A stretch of 64,000 bases of DNA from Pseudonocardia endophytica (GTDB lineage Bacteria; Actinomycetota; Actinomycetes; Mycobacteriales; Pseudonocardiaceae): contig NZ_SMFZ01000001.1 of assembly GCF_004339565.1 (NCBI RefSeq), forward strand, positions 3,658,001 through 3,722,000, written 5' to 3'. A program made the translations under genes and the position numbers. Under the pieces are notes generated by a model. That model saw only the letters and a list, made by a program, of their open reading frames with translations. It did not search any database and was not told the origin of the DNA. Of the stretch, positions 50,031 to 60,170 are shown in pieces. The stretch's first letter is position 1. Each line of letters begins with the position of its first letter.

Positions 50031-51524
50031 ATGAACCTGGCGAAGCACCTGGTCGAGACCGCGGCGAGCCGGCCGGACGGGGCCGCACTGCTGGTGGGCG
50101 ACGAGACGGTGACCTACCGCGAGTTGCTGGAGAGGGCGGCCGCCGTTGCGGACCTCCTGGTCGGGTCGGGCGTCGGCCCTGGGGACCGGGTCGGGCTGGT
50201 CTCGCCGAACGTGCCGGCGTTCCCGGCAGCGTTCTACGGGGCGCTCCTGGCGGGGTGTGCGGTCGTGCCGATGAACCCGCTGCTGACCGGTCGCGAGGTC
50301 GATTACTACCTGGCCGACTCGAGCGCTCGGGCAGTGCTGGCCGAGCAGGGGGCGGCCGGAGCGGCCCGGGAGGCCGCGTCGGCCCTGGGTGTGCCGGTCG
50401 TCGAGCTCGACGCATCCGGTGTCGTCGGAGGTGGCCCGGCCGGCGGGGCGCCGGCGCCGGCGGTGCGCGACGGCGCCGACCTGGCTGTCGTGCTCTACAC
50501 GTCCGGGACGACCGGGCAGCCGAAGGGGGCGATGCTCACCCACGCGAACCTGACGTCCAACGCCCGGACGGCGGCCGAGACCCTGATCAGGGCCACGCCG
50601 GACGACACGATCATGGGGTGCCTTCCGCTGTTCCACGTGTTCGGCCTGACCTGCGGGCTGAACGCGGCGGTGTTGTCCGGGGCGTCGCTGGCCCTGCTCC
50701 CGCGGTTCGACCCGACCCGCGCGCTGCAGACCATCTCCTGGCACCGGGTGACGGTGTTCGAGGGCGTCCCGACGATGTACGCGGCGATGCTGGGCGTTGC
50801 CGACGACCACGACACGTCGAGCCTGCGGACGTGTCTGTCCGGCGGGGCGGCGATGCCGGTGGAGGTCATGCGCGGCTTCGAGGAGCGGTTCGGCTGCCAG
50901 GTCCTCGAGGGCTACGGCCTGTCCGAGACGTCCCCGGTGGTGACCTTCAACCACCCGGACGCCGAACGCAGACCCGGCTCCATCGGCACGCCGGTACGCG
51001 GCGTCGAGGTGCGGGTCGTCGACGACACCGGCGCCGACGTCGCCACCGGCGAGATCGGCGAGATCGCCGTGCGCGGGGAGTGCCTGATGGCCGGCTACCT
51101 CGGGCGTCCGGACGCCACGGCCGAGGCGATCCCGGACGGCTGGTTCCGCACCGGCGATCTCGCGCGCGCCGACGACGACGGCTATCTCGTCATCGTCGAC
51201 CGCAAGAAGCAGCTGATCATCCGCGGCGGCTACAACGTCTACCCGCGAGAGGTGGAGGAGGCGCTCTACGAGCACCCTGCGGTGGTCGAGGCCGCCGTCG
51301 TCGGACTGAAGCACTCGTCGCTCGGCGAGGAGATCGGGGCGGCGGTGGCGGTCGCGCCGGGGCACGCGTTCGACCCGGACGCGATCCGCACGTTCTGCAA
51401 GGAACGGGTGGCGGCCTACAAGTACCCGCGTCACATCTGGCAGGTCGAGTCGCTGCCCAAGGGCCCGACGGGCAAGGTCCTGCACCGCGAGGTGGTCGTC
51501 CCGTCCGATGTGGTGGTCGAGTGA
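50031..51524 (+). CDS. long-chain acyl-CoA synthetase (AMP-binding)
   Basis: This 497-residue ligase has YTSGTTGQPKGAM, the MGCLPLFHVFGLT segment, GYGLSETSPV, TGDLARADDDG, RGGYNVYPREVEEAL and the catalytic lysine in GPTGKVLHREV. It is the first gene of a four-gene operon; its TGA overlaps the PHA synthase ATG by one base (TGATG). In this setting it would supply acyl-CoA or 3-hydroxyacyl-CoA, or re-activate 3-hydroxy acids freed by the depolymerase. Expression is probably under the divergent PucR-type regulator. Confidence 0.9.
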   Translation: MNLAKHLVETAASRPDGAALLVGDETVTYRELLERAAAVADLLVGSGVGPGDRVGLVSPNVPAFPAAFYGALLAGCAVVPMNPLLTGREVDYYLADSSARAVLAEQGAAGAAREAASALGVPVVELDASGVVGGGPAGGAPAPAVRDGADLAVVLYTSGTTGQPKGAMLTHANLTSNARTAAETLIRATPDDTIMGCLPLFHVFGLTCGLNAAVLSGASLALLPRFDPTRALQTISWHRVTVFEGVPTMYAAMLGVADDHDTSSLRTCLSGGAAMPVEVMRGFEERFGCQVLEGYGLSETSPVVTFNHPDAERRPGSIGTPVRGVEVRVVDDTGADVATGEIGEIAVRGECLMAGYLGRPDATAEAIPDGWFRTGDLARADDDGYLVIVDRKKQLIIRGGYNVYPREVEEALYEHPAVVEAAVVGLKHSSLGEEIGAAVAVAPGHAFDPDAIRTFCKERVAAYKYPRHIWQVESLPKGPTGKVLHREVVVPSDVVVE

Positions 51525-53233
51525 TGGCCGGGACGGACCGGGGCGGGATCCCGGACACCGACGACGCCCCGGACGTGGCCGGCGCTCCGCTCGACCTGTT
51601 GCTGGCCGACGCGACCCGGGGTGGCTGGCGCGCGCTCGCTCCGCGAACCTCGGCGCTGCGGTTCGCCGGCGGCCTCGCCCGCCGGCCGGGTCGCCTCGTC
51701 CGCCGCGGACGCGGACTCGCCGCCGAGCTCGGCCGCATCGCGTTCGGCACGTCGACCGTGGCACCCGAACCGCGCGACCGCCGGTTCACCGACGACGCGT
51801 GGTCGGGCAACCCCTTCCTGCGCCGGACCCTGCAGGCCTACCTGGCCGCCTCGCACACCGCCGACGCGCTGGTCGGCGACGCCGAGCTGACCGAGACCGA
51901 CGCGCTCCGGGTGTCCACGGTCGTCTCGAACACCGCCGACGCGCTCGCCCCGAGCAACAACCCGCTGCTCAACCCGCGCGCACTCAAGGCGGTGGTCGAC
52001 TCGGGGGGCGCCAACCTGGTGCGCGGCGTCCGCAACCTGGCCCGCGACGTGGCCGCCCCGCCGCGGATACCCCGCATGGTCGAGCCCGACGCGTTCGCCG
52101 TCGGCGAGACCGTCGGCACCAGCCCGGGCACGGTCGTCGCACGCACCCCGGTGTTCGAGTTGATCAGCTACGCCCCCGTGACCGAGCAGGTCCACGAGAC
52201 CCCGCTGCTGATCGTCCCCCCCACGATCAACAAGTTCTACGTCGTCGACCTCGCGCCCGGCCGCAGCCTGGTCGAGTACCTCGTCGGCCGGGGTCACCAG
52301 GTCTTCGTGATGTCCTGGCGGAACCCGGACGTCCGGCACGCGGACTGGGGCTTCGACACCTACGGCGAGGCGATCCTGACTGCGCTGCGCACCTGCCGGG
52401 AGGTGACCGGCGCGCCGCGGACCTCGGTACTCAGCATGTGTTCGGGCGGCATCCTCACCTCGATGGTGCTGGCCCACCTGGCCGCCCGCGGCGAACTCGA
52501 CACCATCGCCGCCGCGGCACTGTCGGTGGCCGTGCTCGACCAGGCCGACACCGGCCAGGCCGGTGCGCTCCTGACCCCCGCCGTGGCGGAGGCGGCCGTG
52601 CGGGCGTCGGCCGCCCGCGGCTACCTCGACGGCCGGTCGCTCGCCGAGGTCTTCGCCTGGCTGCGGCCCAACGACCTGGTCTGGAACTACTGGGTCGACA
52701 GCTACCTGCTCGGCCGGTCCCCCAAGCCGTTCGACGTGCTGTTCTGGAATGCGGACACGACCCGGATGACCGCCGCGCTGCATCGCGACTTCATCGACCT
52801 CGCCCGGCGCAACGCGCTCGTCGACGGGTCGGTGACCATGCTCGGCACGCCCGTCGACCTGTCGGCGGTCACTGTCGACACCTATGTCACGGCCGGCGCC
52901 ACCGACCACCTGTGTCCGTGGCAGCGGTGCTACGCCACGACCCGGCTGTTCGGCGGCAAGAGCCGGTTCGTGCTCTCCTCCGGCGGGCACATCGCCTCGA
53001 TCGTCAACCCGCCGCCCGGCGCTCGCAGCCGGTACCAGGTCAGCGACCACACCCCGGCCGATCCCGACGGGTGGGCGGCCGGGGCCGAACAGGTCGACGG
53101 CTCGTGGTGGCCGGACTTCGACGCCTGGCTCACCGCGCACGCCGGGCCCGAGGTCTCTGCCCCGACCACGCCCAGCACCACCGACCACCCCGCGCTGTGC
53201 GACGCACCCGGCACCTACGTCCACGTCTCGTGA
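51524..53233 (+). CDS. phaC: poly(3-hydroxyalkanoate) synthase (class I/II type)
   Basis: This 569-residue PHA synthase has the catalytic triad C306 in SMCSGG, D461 in ATDHLCPW and H489 in SSGGHIASIVNPP, together with the PhaC motif TINKFYVVDL. It polymerises 3-hydroxyacyl-CoA into polyester granules. The Cys-to-Asp distance of 155 residues is nearer to the roughly 156 I recall for class II (medium-chain) enzymes than to about 161 in class I. The lipase box begins with Ser rather than the usual Gly. It overlaps the ligase stop by one base and the depolymerase start (GTGA). Confidence 0.9.
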   Translation: MAGTDRGGIPDTDDAPDVAGAPLDLLLADATRGGWRALAPRTSALRFAGGLARRPGRLVRRGRGLAAELGRIAFGTSTVAPEPRDRRFTDDAWSGNPFLRRTLQAYLAASHTADALVGDAELTETDALRVSTVVSNTADALAPSNNPLLNPRALKAVVDSGGANLVRGVRNLARDVAAPPRIPRMVEPDAFAVGETVGTSPGTVVARTPVFELISYAPVTEQVHETPLLIVPPTINKFYVVDLAPGRSLVEYLVGRGHQVFVMSWRNPDVRHADWGFDTYGEAILTALRTCREVTGAPRTSVLSMCSGGILTSMVLAHLAARGELDTIAAAALSVAVLDQADTGQAGALLTPAVAEAAVRASAARGYLDGRSLAEVFAWLRPNDLVWNYWVDSYLLGRSPKPFDVLFWNADTTRMTAALHRDFIDLARRNALVDGSVTMLGTPVDLSAVTVDTYVTAGATDHLCPWQRCYATTRLFGGKSRFVLSSGGHIASIVNPPPGARSRYQVSDHTPADPDGWAAGAEQVDGSWWPDFDAWLTAHAGPEVSAPTTPSTTDHPALCDAPGTYVHVS

Positions 53234-54075
53234 CCGTGTCCCACGAGGAGACGACGTCCGTCGAACACGTGCACGGTCGCCGGATCGCGGTCACCCATCG
53301 GCCCGGCCTGCCCGGGCGGGTGCCGCTGGTGCTCTGCTCGGGTATCGGCTCGTCCCGCGACCTGTTCGACCCACTGGTGGCGGCACTCGACCCCGGGCGG
53401 CCGGTCGTGCGCTTCGACCCGCCCGGCATCGGATCATCGCCGCCGTCCCGCACTCCGTACCGGATCCCGCAGCTCGCCGGAGCCGTCGCCGAGATCGTCC
53501 GCACCCTCGGCTACGAGCGGTTCGACGCGCTCGGCATCTCCTGGGGCGGCGGACCGGCCCAGCAGCTCGCCTTCAGCCAGCCGGACCGGTGCCGCCACCT
53601 GGTCCTCGTCGCCACCGGTACCGGAATGCTGATGGTCCCGGCACGGCCACGCACGCTGGCCCGGATGGTGACCCCGCGCCGGCACCGCGATCCCGGCTAC
53701 GCGAGACGGATCGCCGGCGAGCTCTACGGCGGAGCCGCCCGCGAGGACCCGGACGCCGCCATCACTGCGCTGCACCGAGCGTCCACGGCCACTCCGGTGC
53801 GTGGCTATCTCCTGCAGCTGGCCGCGATCGCCGGCTGGACGAGCCTGCCGCTCCTGCCGTGCATCCGGCAGGCCACCCTCGTGCTCGCCGGCGACGACGA
53901 TCCGCTGATCCCGCTCGTCAACTCCGCGATCCTCGGCCGCCTGCTGCCCCACGCGCAGGTCCACCGCTATCCGGGCGGCCACCTGCACCTGCTCACCCAT
54001 CCCCGGGAGCTCGCACCGCTCATCGACTCCTTCCTGGGCGCCGATCCCGACACGACCGAAAGGACACGGCGGTGA
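53230..54075 (+). CDS. phaZ: intracellular poly(3-hydroxyalkanoate) depolymerase-like alpha/beta hydrolase
   Basis: This 281-residue alpha/beta hydrolase has S104 in GISWGGG, D223 in AGDDDPL and H251 in PGGHLHLL. The spacing (119 then 28) nearly matches the pseudomonad PhaZ triad as I recall it (102, 221, 248). The segment VATGTGMLMVPARPRTLARM also looks like PhaZ. It would release 3-hydroxy acids from stored polymer. The GTG overlaps the synthase stop and its own stop overlaps the next GTG, so synthesis is coupled. Confidence 0.82.
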   Translation: MTVSHEETTSVEHVHGRRIAVTHRPGLPGRVPLVLCSGIGSSRDLFDPLVAALDPGRPVVRFDPPGIGSSPPSRTPYRIPQLAGAVAEIVRTLGYERFDALGISWGGGPAQQLAFSQPDRCRHLVLVATGTGMLMVPARPRTLARMVTPRRHRDPGYARRIAGELYGGAAREDPDAAITALHRASTATPVRGYLLQLAAIAGWTSLPLLPCIRQATLVLAGDDDPLIPLVNSAILGRLLPHAQVHRYPGGHLHLLTHPRELAPLIDSFLGADPDTTERTRR

Positions 54076-55295
54076 CCACCACCAGCGCCACCCCGCAGCT
54101 CGGTGAATCCCTCGGCACCGACTTCTTCTCCGTGCGCGAGCAGTTCACCGACGAGCAATGGACCCGGTTCCGCACCGCGAGACGCTTCGTCGACCAGGAG
54201 GTGCTCCCGACCGCCCCCGGCTACTGGGAACGCGCCGAGCTGCCATGGCCTCTCATCAACCGCCTCCCCGAGCTCGGCATCGTCGGGGAGGACATCGAGG
54301 GCTACGGCTGCTCGGCCATGAGCCCCACTGCCTGCGGCCTGGTCCACATGGAGCTCCACCGTGGCGACGGCAGCCTCGGCACCTTCCTCGGCGTGCACGC
54401 CGGGCTGGGTATGCAGTCCATCGCCATGTGCGGCTCCGAGGAGCAGAAGCAGCGCTGGCTGCCGGACATGGCGGCGCTCCGCAAACTCGGGGCGTTCGCG
54501 CTCACCGAGCCCGACCACGGCTCGGACTCCATCGCTCTGGAGACCACCGCCCGCCGCGACGGCGATCACTGGGTCATCGACGGACACAAGCGCTGGATCG
54601 GCAACGGCAGCCTCGCCGACGTCGTCGTCGTGTGGGCCCGCAACACCGAGACGGGCGAGATCAACGGCTTCGTCGTGGAGAAGGGCGAGGACGGCTACCC
54701 GGCCGGCTACGAGCCGACCGTGATCGAACACAAGGGCTCGCTCCGCGCGGTCTGGCAGGCCGACATCCGCCTCGACGGCGTCCGCGTGCCCGACGACAAC
54801 CGTCTCGCCAGGGCCCGCAGCTTCGCCGACACCGCTCGCGTCCTCGCCACCACCCGCGGGGCCTGTGCCTGGATGGCACTCGGGCACGCCACCGGCGCCT
54901 ACGACGCCGCCCTGCGCTACGCCACCGAACGCATCCAGTTCGGGAAACCGCTGACCAGCTTCCAGATCGTCCAGCAACGTCTCGTCACGATGCTCGCCGA
55001 GCTCACCGGAATGCAGCTCTACTGCATGCAGATCGGACGCCTGGCCGACGCCGGCCGCCTGTCCCCCACCGTCGCCGGCCTGGCCAAGATGAACAACACC
55101 ACCAAGGCCCGAGCACTCATCGCCGAGGCCCGCGACCTCATGGGGGGCAACGGCATCCTCCTCGACAACCACGTCATGCGGCACATGGCCGACATCGAGG
55201 CCATCCACACCTTCGAGGGGACCGAGACCATGCAGACCCTCATCGTCGGCCGCGACATCACCGGAATCAGCGCCTTCTCCGGCACAAGTCGCTGA
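54072..55295 (+). CDS. acyl-CoA dehydrogenase (glutaryl-CoA dehydrogenase-like)
   Basis: This 407-residue acyl-CoA dehydrogenase resembles the glutaryl-CoA dehydrogenase branch: LTEPDHGSDSIALETTA (about 147-163), KRWIGNGSLADVVVVWAR, and a C-terminal HTFEGTETMQTLIVGRDITG with the catalytic Glu in EGT. It is the last gene of the ligase/phaC/phaZ operon, starting on a GTG that overlaps the phaZ stop. It may feed enoyl-CoA for hydration to 3-hydroxyacyl-CoA polymer precursors; glutaryl-CoA use is not assured. Confidence 0.88.
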   Translation: MTTTSATPQLGESLGTDFFSVREQFTDEQWTRFRTARRFVDQEVLPTAPGYWERAELPWPLINRLPELGIVGEDIEGYGCSAMSPTACGLVHMELHRGDGSLGTFLGVHAGLGMQSIAMCGSEEQKQRWLPDMAALRKLGAFALTEPDHGSDSIALETTARRDGDHWVIDGHKRWIGNGSLADVVVVWARNTETGEINGFVVEKGEDGYPAGYEPTVIEHKGSLRAVWQADIRLDGVRVPDDNRLARARSFADTARVLATTRGACAWMALGHATGAYDAALRYATERIQFGKPLTSFQIVQQRLVTMLAELTGMQLYCMQIGRLADAGRLSPTVAGLAKMNNTTKARALIAEARDLMGGNGILLDNHVMRHMADIEAIHTFEGTETMQTLIVGRDITGISAFSGTSR

Positions 55296-55406
55296 GCAAC
55301 CCTGCGGTGGAAGGCACCGAAGGAGGTACAGGACGCTCGGCCGCATTCCGGTGCCAGACGATCATTATGCGATCAATGACGTACTGGTCGCCGCAGTTCA
55401 GGACAG

Positions 55407-55453
55407 TGGAGACGAGGGGAACCGAACCCCTGAACCCCGCCTTGCAAGGGAAG
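55407..55453 (-). other. tRNA 3'-half remnant (Ala-UGC-like), possible attachment site
   Basis: On the minus strand, an anticodon-loop-like CTTGCAA (anticodon TGC) sits in a partly paired stem. It is followed by a 5-base variable region, a perfect T-arm (AGGGG-TTCGGTT-CCCCT) and the acceptor 3' strand CGTCTCC with discriminator A. The matching 5' half (acceptor GGAGACG, D-arm) is absent upstream. Such 3' halves are typical of integration att sites of islands that use tRNA or tmRNA genes. No integrase is visible in the window. Confidence 0.5.
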
Positions 55454-55477
55454 TGGTTGCACCGCTGCGTGGGGGAG

Positions 55478-55520
55478 CCTCGGGGGCGTCGGGCCGGGGT
55501 CGGAGCCGGCGCCCCCGAGG
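55478..55520. terminator. strong hairpin downstream of catA
   Basis: CCTCGGGGGCG (55478-55488) pairs perfectly with CGCCCCCGAGG (55510-55520) around a 21-base loop, starting 5 bases after the catA stop. It would end the minus-strand aromatic operon and insulate it from the plus-strand PHA operon. Confidence 0.7.
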
Positions 55521-55524
55521 GAGG

Positions 55525-56394
<870 letters not shown>

Positions 56395-57969
56395 TCAACT
56401 GCGGCCGATGATCGCGTCGGCACCGGGATTGATCAGGTCCGGCACGGTCCAGCCGTTCAGGTCGTACTCGTCGAGACACTGTTCGGCGAACCCCTTCATC
56501 GCCGCGGCGGTGCCGGACTGCTCGGCCACGAGCAGGAGCTCGGCGCGCACGCCCTCGTGGTTGCCGGAGTAGTTGCGCTCGTAGAGCTCGTGCCGGCCTC
56601 CGAACTCGGAGCCGATCGAGTCCCAGATCAGCTTCATCAGCTTCACCCGATCCACGGCCTCGTACCCGTTCGACCCGCGCACGTACCTGTCCAGATACGG
56701 CCGCACCTCCGGGGACAGGAAGTCCGCCGAGTGGCTGGGGAGGTAGATCAGCGACGCGCCGAGGTCCTGCATGATGATCTCCCGCACCCGCGGGTAACCG
56801 ATCGTCATGAACCAGCGGTAGGCCAGTCCGTACTCCAGGTTGGGCAGCTTGGCGCCGTCGACCCAGTCGGCGGGGCTCGCGCACATCGCGTCGGACAGCG
56901 CCCAGAACAGGTTCCGCCAGCCGATCACCTCGCCGGCGCGTGTCTGCACGCCGCGGAAGTCCTTCGTGCCGGTGACCTCAAGGCCCTTCATCAGGAGGCC
57001 GGCGATGAAGTCGAGCTTGACCGCCAGCCGGGTGACGCCGTGGAACGTGAAGCGGTGCAGGAACCCCGAGCCGGGGAAGAACGTGGAGGCCTTCTCCGGG
57101 TCCCCGTAGATGAACACGTTCTCCCAGGGGATCAGCACCTTGTCCAGGACGAAGATCGTGTCGTTCTCGTCCATCCGGGACGAGAGCGGGTAGTCGAACG
57201 GCGAGCCCATCGCGGTGGCCTGCTGGGCGTAGGACGGGCGGCAGATCAGCTTCATGCCCGGTGCGCCCATCGGCACGGTGCAGACCAGCGAGTACTCACG
57301 CTTCTTGATCGGCAGGCCGTAGTGGGCGAGGAAGTTGAAGTGGGTGATCGCCGAGCCGGTGGCGACGACCTTCGCGCCGGACACGACGACGCCGTTCTCG
57401 TTCTCCTCCTCCACGTGCATGAACACGTCGGAGACCTCGTCCGGTGGGCGGTGGCGGTCGACCGGCGGGTTGATGATCGCGTGGTTCCAGTAGAGGACCT
57501 TCTCCTGGGACTCCTCGTACCAGCGCCGCGCGTTCGCCGCGTACGGGTCGTAGAACCCGGAGTTCGCGCCCAGGGTGCCGAGGAACGCGGCCTTGTAGTC
57601 GGGGCTGCGGCCCATGAACCCATAGGTCATCCGCGCCCACTCGGCGATCGCCTCGCGGTCCTTCTTCATGTCCTCGACCGAGTGCGGGGTGCGGAAGAAG
57701 GAGTGGGTGACACCAGAGCTGCCGGTGTCGGTGGGTACGACGAGCTTGTCGCGGCGGGTCGGGTCGTGCAGCGCGTCGTAGAGGCGCGCGGTCATCCGCA
57801 CGGCGTTGCGGAACGCCGGGTGGGTCGTGACGTCATCGACCTTCTCCCCGTAGAGGAAGACCTCCCGGTCGTCGCGGAGGCTCTCGACGTACTCGTCGCC
57901 GGTCATGGGCCGGGTCGTCCGGCCGTCCTGGTTGGTGGGGGTGGGTACCGAGTCCTGTTGCAGGGTCAC
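56395..57969 (-). CDS. 4-hydroxyphenylacetate 3-hydroxylase/phenol hydroxylase family oxygenase component (PheA1/HpaB-like)
   Basis: This 524-residue FADH2-utilising monooxygenase of the HpaB fold has an N-terminal [21 protein letters not shown] segment, [26 protein letters not shown] and a C-terminal helical bundle. The GTG at 57969 is set by AGGAG 6 bases upstream. With the flavin reductase upstream, catA downstream and an AraC gene nearby, the locus parallels the rhodococcal PheA1/PheA2 phenol hydroxylase with its AraC-type PheR. Phenol or a chloro/methylphenol is the likely substrate; 4-hydroxyphenylacetate is the alternative. Confidence 0.85.
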   Translation of the reverse strand: MTLQQDSVPTPTNQDGRTTRPMTGDEYVESLRDDREVFLYGEKVDDVTTHPAFRNAVRMTARLYDALHDPTRRDKLVVPTDTGSSGVTHSFFRTPHSVEDMKKDREAIAEWARMTYGFMGRSPDYKAAFLGTLGANSGFYDPYAANARRWYEESQEKVLYWNHAIINPPVDRHRPPDEVSDVFMHVEEENENGVVVSGAKVVATGSAITHFNFLAHYGLPIKKREYSLVCTVPMGAPGMKLICRPSYAQQATAMGSPFDYPLSSRMDENDTIFVLDKVLIPWENVFIYGDPEKASTFFPGSGFLHRFTFHGVTRLAVKLDFIAGLLMKGLEVTGTKDFRGVQTRAGEVIGWRNLFWALSDAMCASPADWVDGAKLPNLEYGLAYRWFMTIGYPRVREIIMQDLGASLIYLPSHSADFLSPEVRPYLDRYVRGSNGYEAVDRVKLMKLIWDSIGSEFGGRHELYERNYSGNHEGVRAELLLVAEQSGTAAAMKGFAEQCLDEYDLNGWTVPDLINPGADAIIGRS

Positions 57970-58035
57970 GCGTTCTCCTTCGGGTGATGGCTCTCGCAAG
58001 TGCGAGTGGCCGGCCGCCGCAGCGGCGGGGGGCGA

Positions 58036-58581
58036 TCAGCGCAGGAGTCCCTGCGGAATCCACGTCTGCCCTTGCGGGCTGTCGGCGGAGTCGTCCCACG
58101 GCAGCGGATCGTGGCCGTCGCCGAGGTGGTGGAACTTTCCGGCATGGAAGAGCAGCGGCCGGCCCTCGTGGATCCGAAAGGCCTCGATCTGGCCGAGGTA
58201 GAGCACGTGGTCGCCGCCGTCGTGGTGGCGCCACGGGATACACGCGATGTGGGCCAGGGCGCCGTCGAGCGCCGGTGCGCCGCTGCCACCGTCGGCTATC
58301 CAGTCCACGTCCTGGTTGGGCGAGCCTGCGAAGTGCAGAGCGAGGTCACGCTGGCCGGCTTCGAGGACGTTGACGGTGAACGGTCGCTGCTCGACGAGCC
58401 CACACACTCGGGAGCGGCGGTCGAGCGACACCAACACGAGCGGCGGATCAAGGGACACCGCAGTGAATGCGTTGACCGTGGCGCCGTGCGGTTCCACTTC
58501 ATTCCCTTCGCAGGTGACAACAGTGACACCGGTCGCGAAATGACCTAAACAGCGGCGCAGTTCCCGCGGATCGATGGCCAC
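58036..58581 (-). CDS. flavin reductase component (PheA2/HpaC-like)
   Basis: This 181-residue split-barrel flavin reductase has FATGVTVVTCEG, HGATVNAFTAVSLDPPLVLVSLD (flavin-binding strand and loop) and a GDHVLYLGQIEAF C-terminal strand. It would supply reduced FAD from NADH to the hydroxylase encoded 66 bases downstream. It is the first gene of the reductase/hydroxylase/catA operon. The start is an ATG with purine-rich GAAAGGAG upstream. Confidence 0.88.
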   Translation of the reverse strand: MAIDPRELRRCLGHFATGVTVVTCEGNEVEPHGATVNAFTAVSLDPPLVLVSLDRRSRVCGLVEQRPFTVNVLEAGQRDLALHFAGSPNQDVDWIADGGSGAPALDGALAHIACIPWRHHDGGDHVLYLGQIEAFRIHEGRPLLFHAGKFHHLGDGHDPLPWDDSADSPQGQTWIPQGLLR

Positions 58582-59078
58582 ACCGATTCACTCCTTTCGA
58601 CGCTCACGCTCCGCGCTCGCACGATCGTTGCTGTTCCACTACCGACTCTCGTTCGATACCGACCGCCGGTCAAGAAACTAGTCGCGAGCAATGATGGGAT
58701 TGATACCTTTTCGGACCTGATAGCGAACCGGGCCTCGTGGTCACCCAGACTCGCGTTCCTGTAGTCGGAACACTCGGCTGGCACGCCAGGCTCGCCCTCC
58801 GTTCTTGCATTCGACGCCCCGCGGGGTTCGGGGGTCGCGCAGCGCAACGGGTCAGTCCCCTCCAAGCGGGTGGACACCGTGAACGACGGTCGAGTCGATC
58901 GTCCGTCGTGACTGCCGCCGCAGGTGCCCGATCCTCGTGCGGCTATCGGATAGCCACCGCGATTTCCGGATCGGGAAGGTGATGGGGAGTACCTAGGCTT
59001 CTGCGACCCAGCAAGACCTGACAGGTCCAGAGCACACAGGGGTGCACCGTGGGTGTGACAGCCAGAGCAGTCTCGCGG
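58582..59078. other. long promoter region upstream of phenol hydroxylase operon
   Basis: About 500 bases carry no gene that I can support; the minus-strand frame through 58545-58877 has an unconvincing Ser/Arg-rich translation. The half nearest the reductase is less GC-rich than its surroundings and contains TACCGAC twice (58640 and 58657). A 13-bp palindrome GACCTGACAGGTC lies at 59015-59027, just beyond the AraC stop. The region probably contains the operon promoter and the AraC regulator's sites. Confidence 0.45.
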
Positions 59079-60089
59079 TCAGGAGCGTCCGAAGCGCAAC
59101 GTGGTCGAGGGCGTCTCGCCGAAGCGCCGGGAGTAGGCCTGGGCGAATCGGCCGAGGTGGCTGAAGCCCCAGCGGTAGGCGACGTCGCCGACGGCGACCT
59201 CGCGAGGACCGGCAGCCGCGAGTTCCACCCGGACCAGGTCGAGCCGAACCCCCCGCAGATACGCGAGGGGCGTCTCGCCCAGGTAGCGGCGGAAGCCGTC
59301 CTCCAGCGCGCGGATCCCGACGCCTGCCGCGGCGGCAAGTTCACCCACGGTCCACGGGTACTCCGGCGACGCGTCGATCGCCTCGACCGCAAGTTTGACG
59401 GTGCGCGGTCGCGGGGGCGGCGCCTGAATGCGCAGTTCCTCGGAGTACGAGTGGGCCTGGCCCCAGAGCAGCCCGCCGACGATCAGTCGTCGCACCTCTT
59501 GCGCGAGCAGGGGCTGGGCCGCCAGCCCGCCGGGGACGTCGAGTTCGTCGGCCAGCAGCTGCACGGCGTGCAGCCATGTCCGGCCGACCGGCGAGGTCAG
59601 ATCCATCGCCAGACGGAACCTGGCCTGCGTCGCCAGGGGCCGTTCGAGACGGCGGGCCAGCTCTTGCTGCACGGTGTCGCTGTCGACCTTCAGGCACAGC
59701 TGGGTGGTCCCGGCGCTCCAGCGGTCGAGGACCGTCCGCCCGGTCGGGTTGAAGACCGCGGCGGTGCGGGTGTCGCTCACGATCTGTTCGTCCCCGCAGG
59801 TCGAACGGACGTCACCACACAACGGGATGTTCACGTGGTAGGCGGTGGCGAGCTCGCCGCAGTCTTTGGTGATGTCGGCGTCATAGGTCAACCGGCCGAG
59901 CATCAGCGGGCCGAGTCGGACGGTGCTCATCTGCAGGCCGAACGTCGGGTTCTTACCGATCGGACGCAGATCCAGGGGGTAGTACGTCGCGCTGAGCTTC
60001 GCCCGCGCGTGATCGACGTCCGACGTCGCGAACTCGTCGGGCGACACGGTTGCTCGCAAGCCCGCATCGTCGGCAGGCACGTCGCTCAT
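59079..60089 (-). CDS. AraC/XylS family transcriptional regulator
   Basis: This 336-residue regulator has an N-terminal ligand domain of the AraC-binding-like type (IPLCGDVRSTCGDEQIVSD) and a C-terminal double helix-turn-helix with WTVGELAAAAGVGIRALEDGF and VAVGDVAYRWGFSHLGRFAQAYSRRFGETP. It lies upstream of the phenol hydroxylase/catA operon on the same strand and is divergent from a LysR gene. It resembles PheR-type activators of phenol degradation by context. Direct repeats upstream of the di-iron monooxygenase suggest that it may act there as well. Confidence 0.88.
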   Translation of the reverse strand: MSDVPADDAGLRATVSPDEFATSDVDHARAKLSATYYPLDLRPIGKNPTFGLQMSTVRLGPLMLGRLTYDADITKDCGELATAYHVNIPLCGDVRSTCGDEQIVSDTRTAAVFNPTGRTVLDRWSAGTTQLCLKVDSDTVQQELARRLERPLATQARFRLAMDLTSPVGRTWLHAVQLLADELDVPGGLAAQPLLAQEVRRLIVGGLLWGQAHSYSEELRIQAPPPRPRTVKLAVEAIDASPEYPWTVGELAAAAGVGIRALEDGFRRYLGETPLAYLRGVRLDLVRVELAAAGPREVAVGDVAYRWGFSHLGRFAQAYSRRFGETPSTTLRFGRS

Positions 60090-60170
60090 GTTCCCGCGGC
60101 TCGACGCGTGTCGGCAACGTTCTGACCGGAGCGAACAGGAGGGGGCCCTCCAGGGGAAAGGAGTCCGATC

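Noticed and set aside
49955..53233. Fusion-like 1092-codon frame containing the PHA synthase
   Set aside because: The upstream part is an out-of-frame reading of the acyl-CoA ligase; the synthase starts at the ATG at 51524, which overlaps the ligase stop.
55380..55480. Intact tRNA gene
   Set aside because: Only the 3' half folds; the acceptor 5' strand and D-arm are missing, so it is listed as a remnant.
58545..58877. 110-codon minus-strand frame upstream of the flavin reductase
   Set aside because: It overlaps the reductase start in another frame and reads as unstructured Ser/Arg-rich sequence; more likely promoter DNA.
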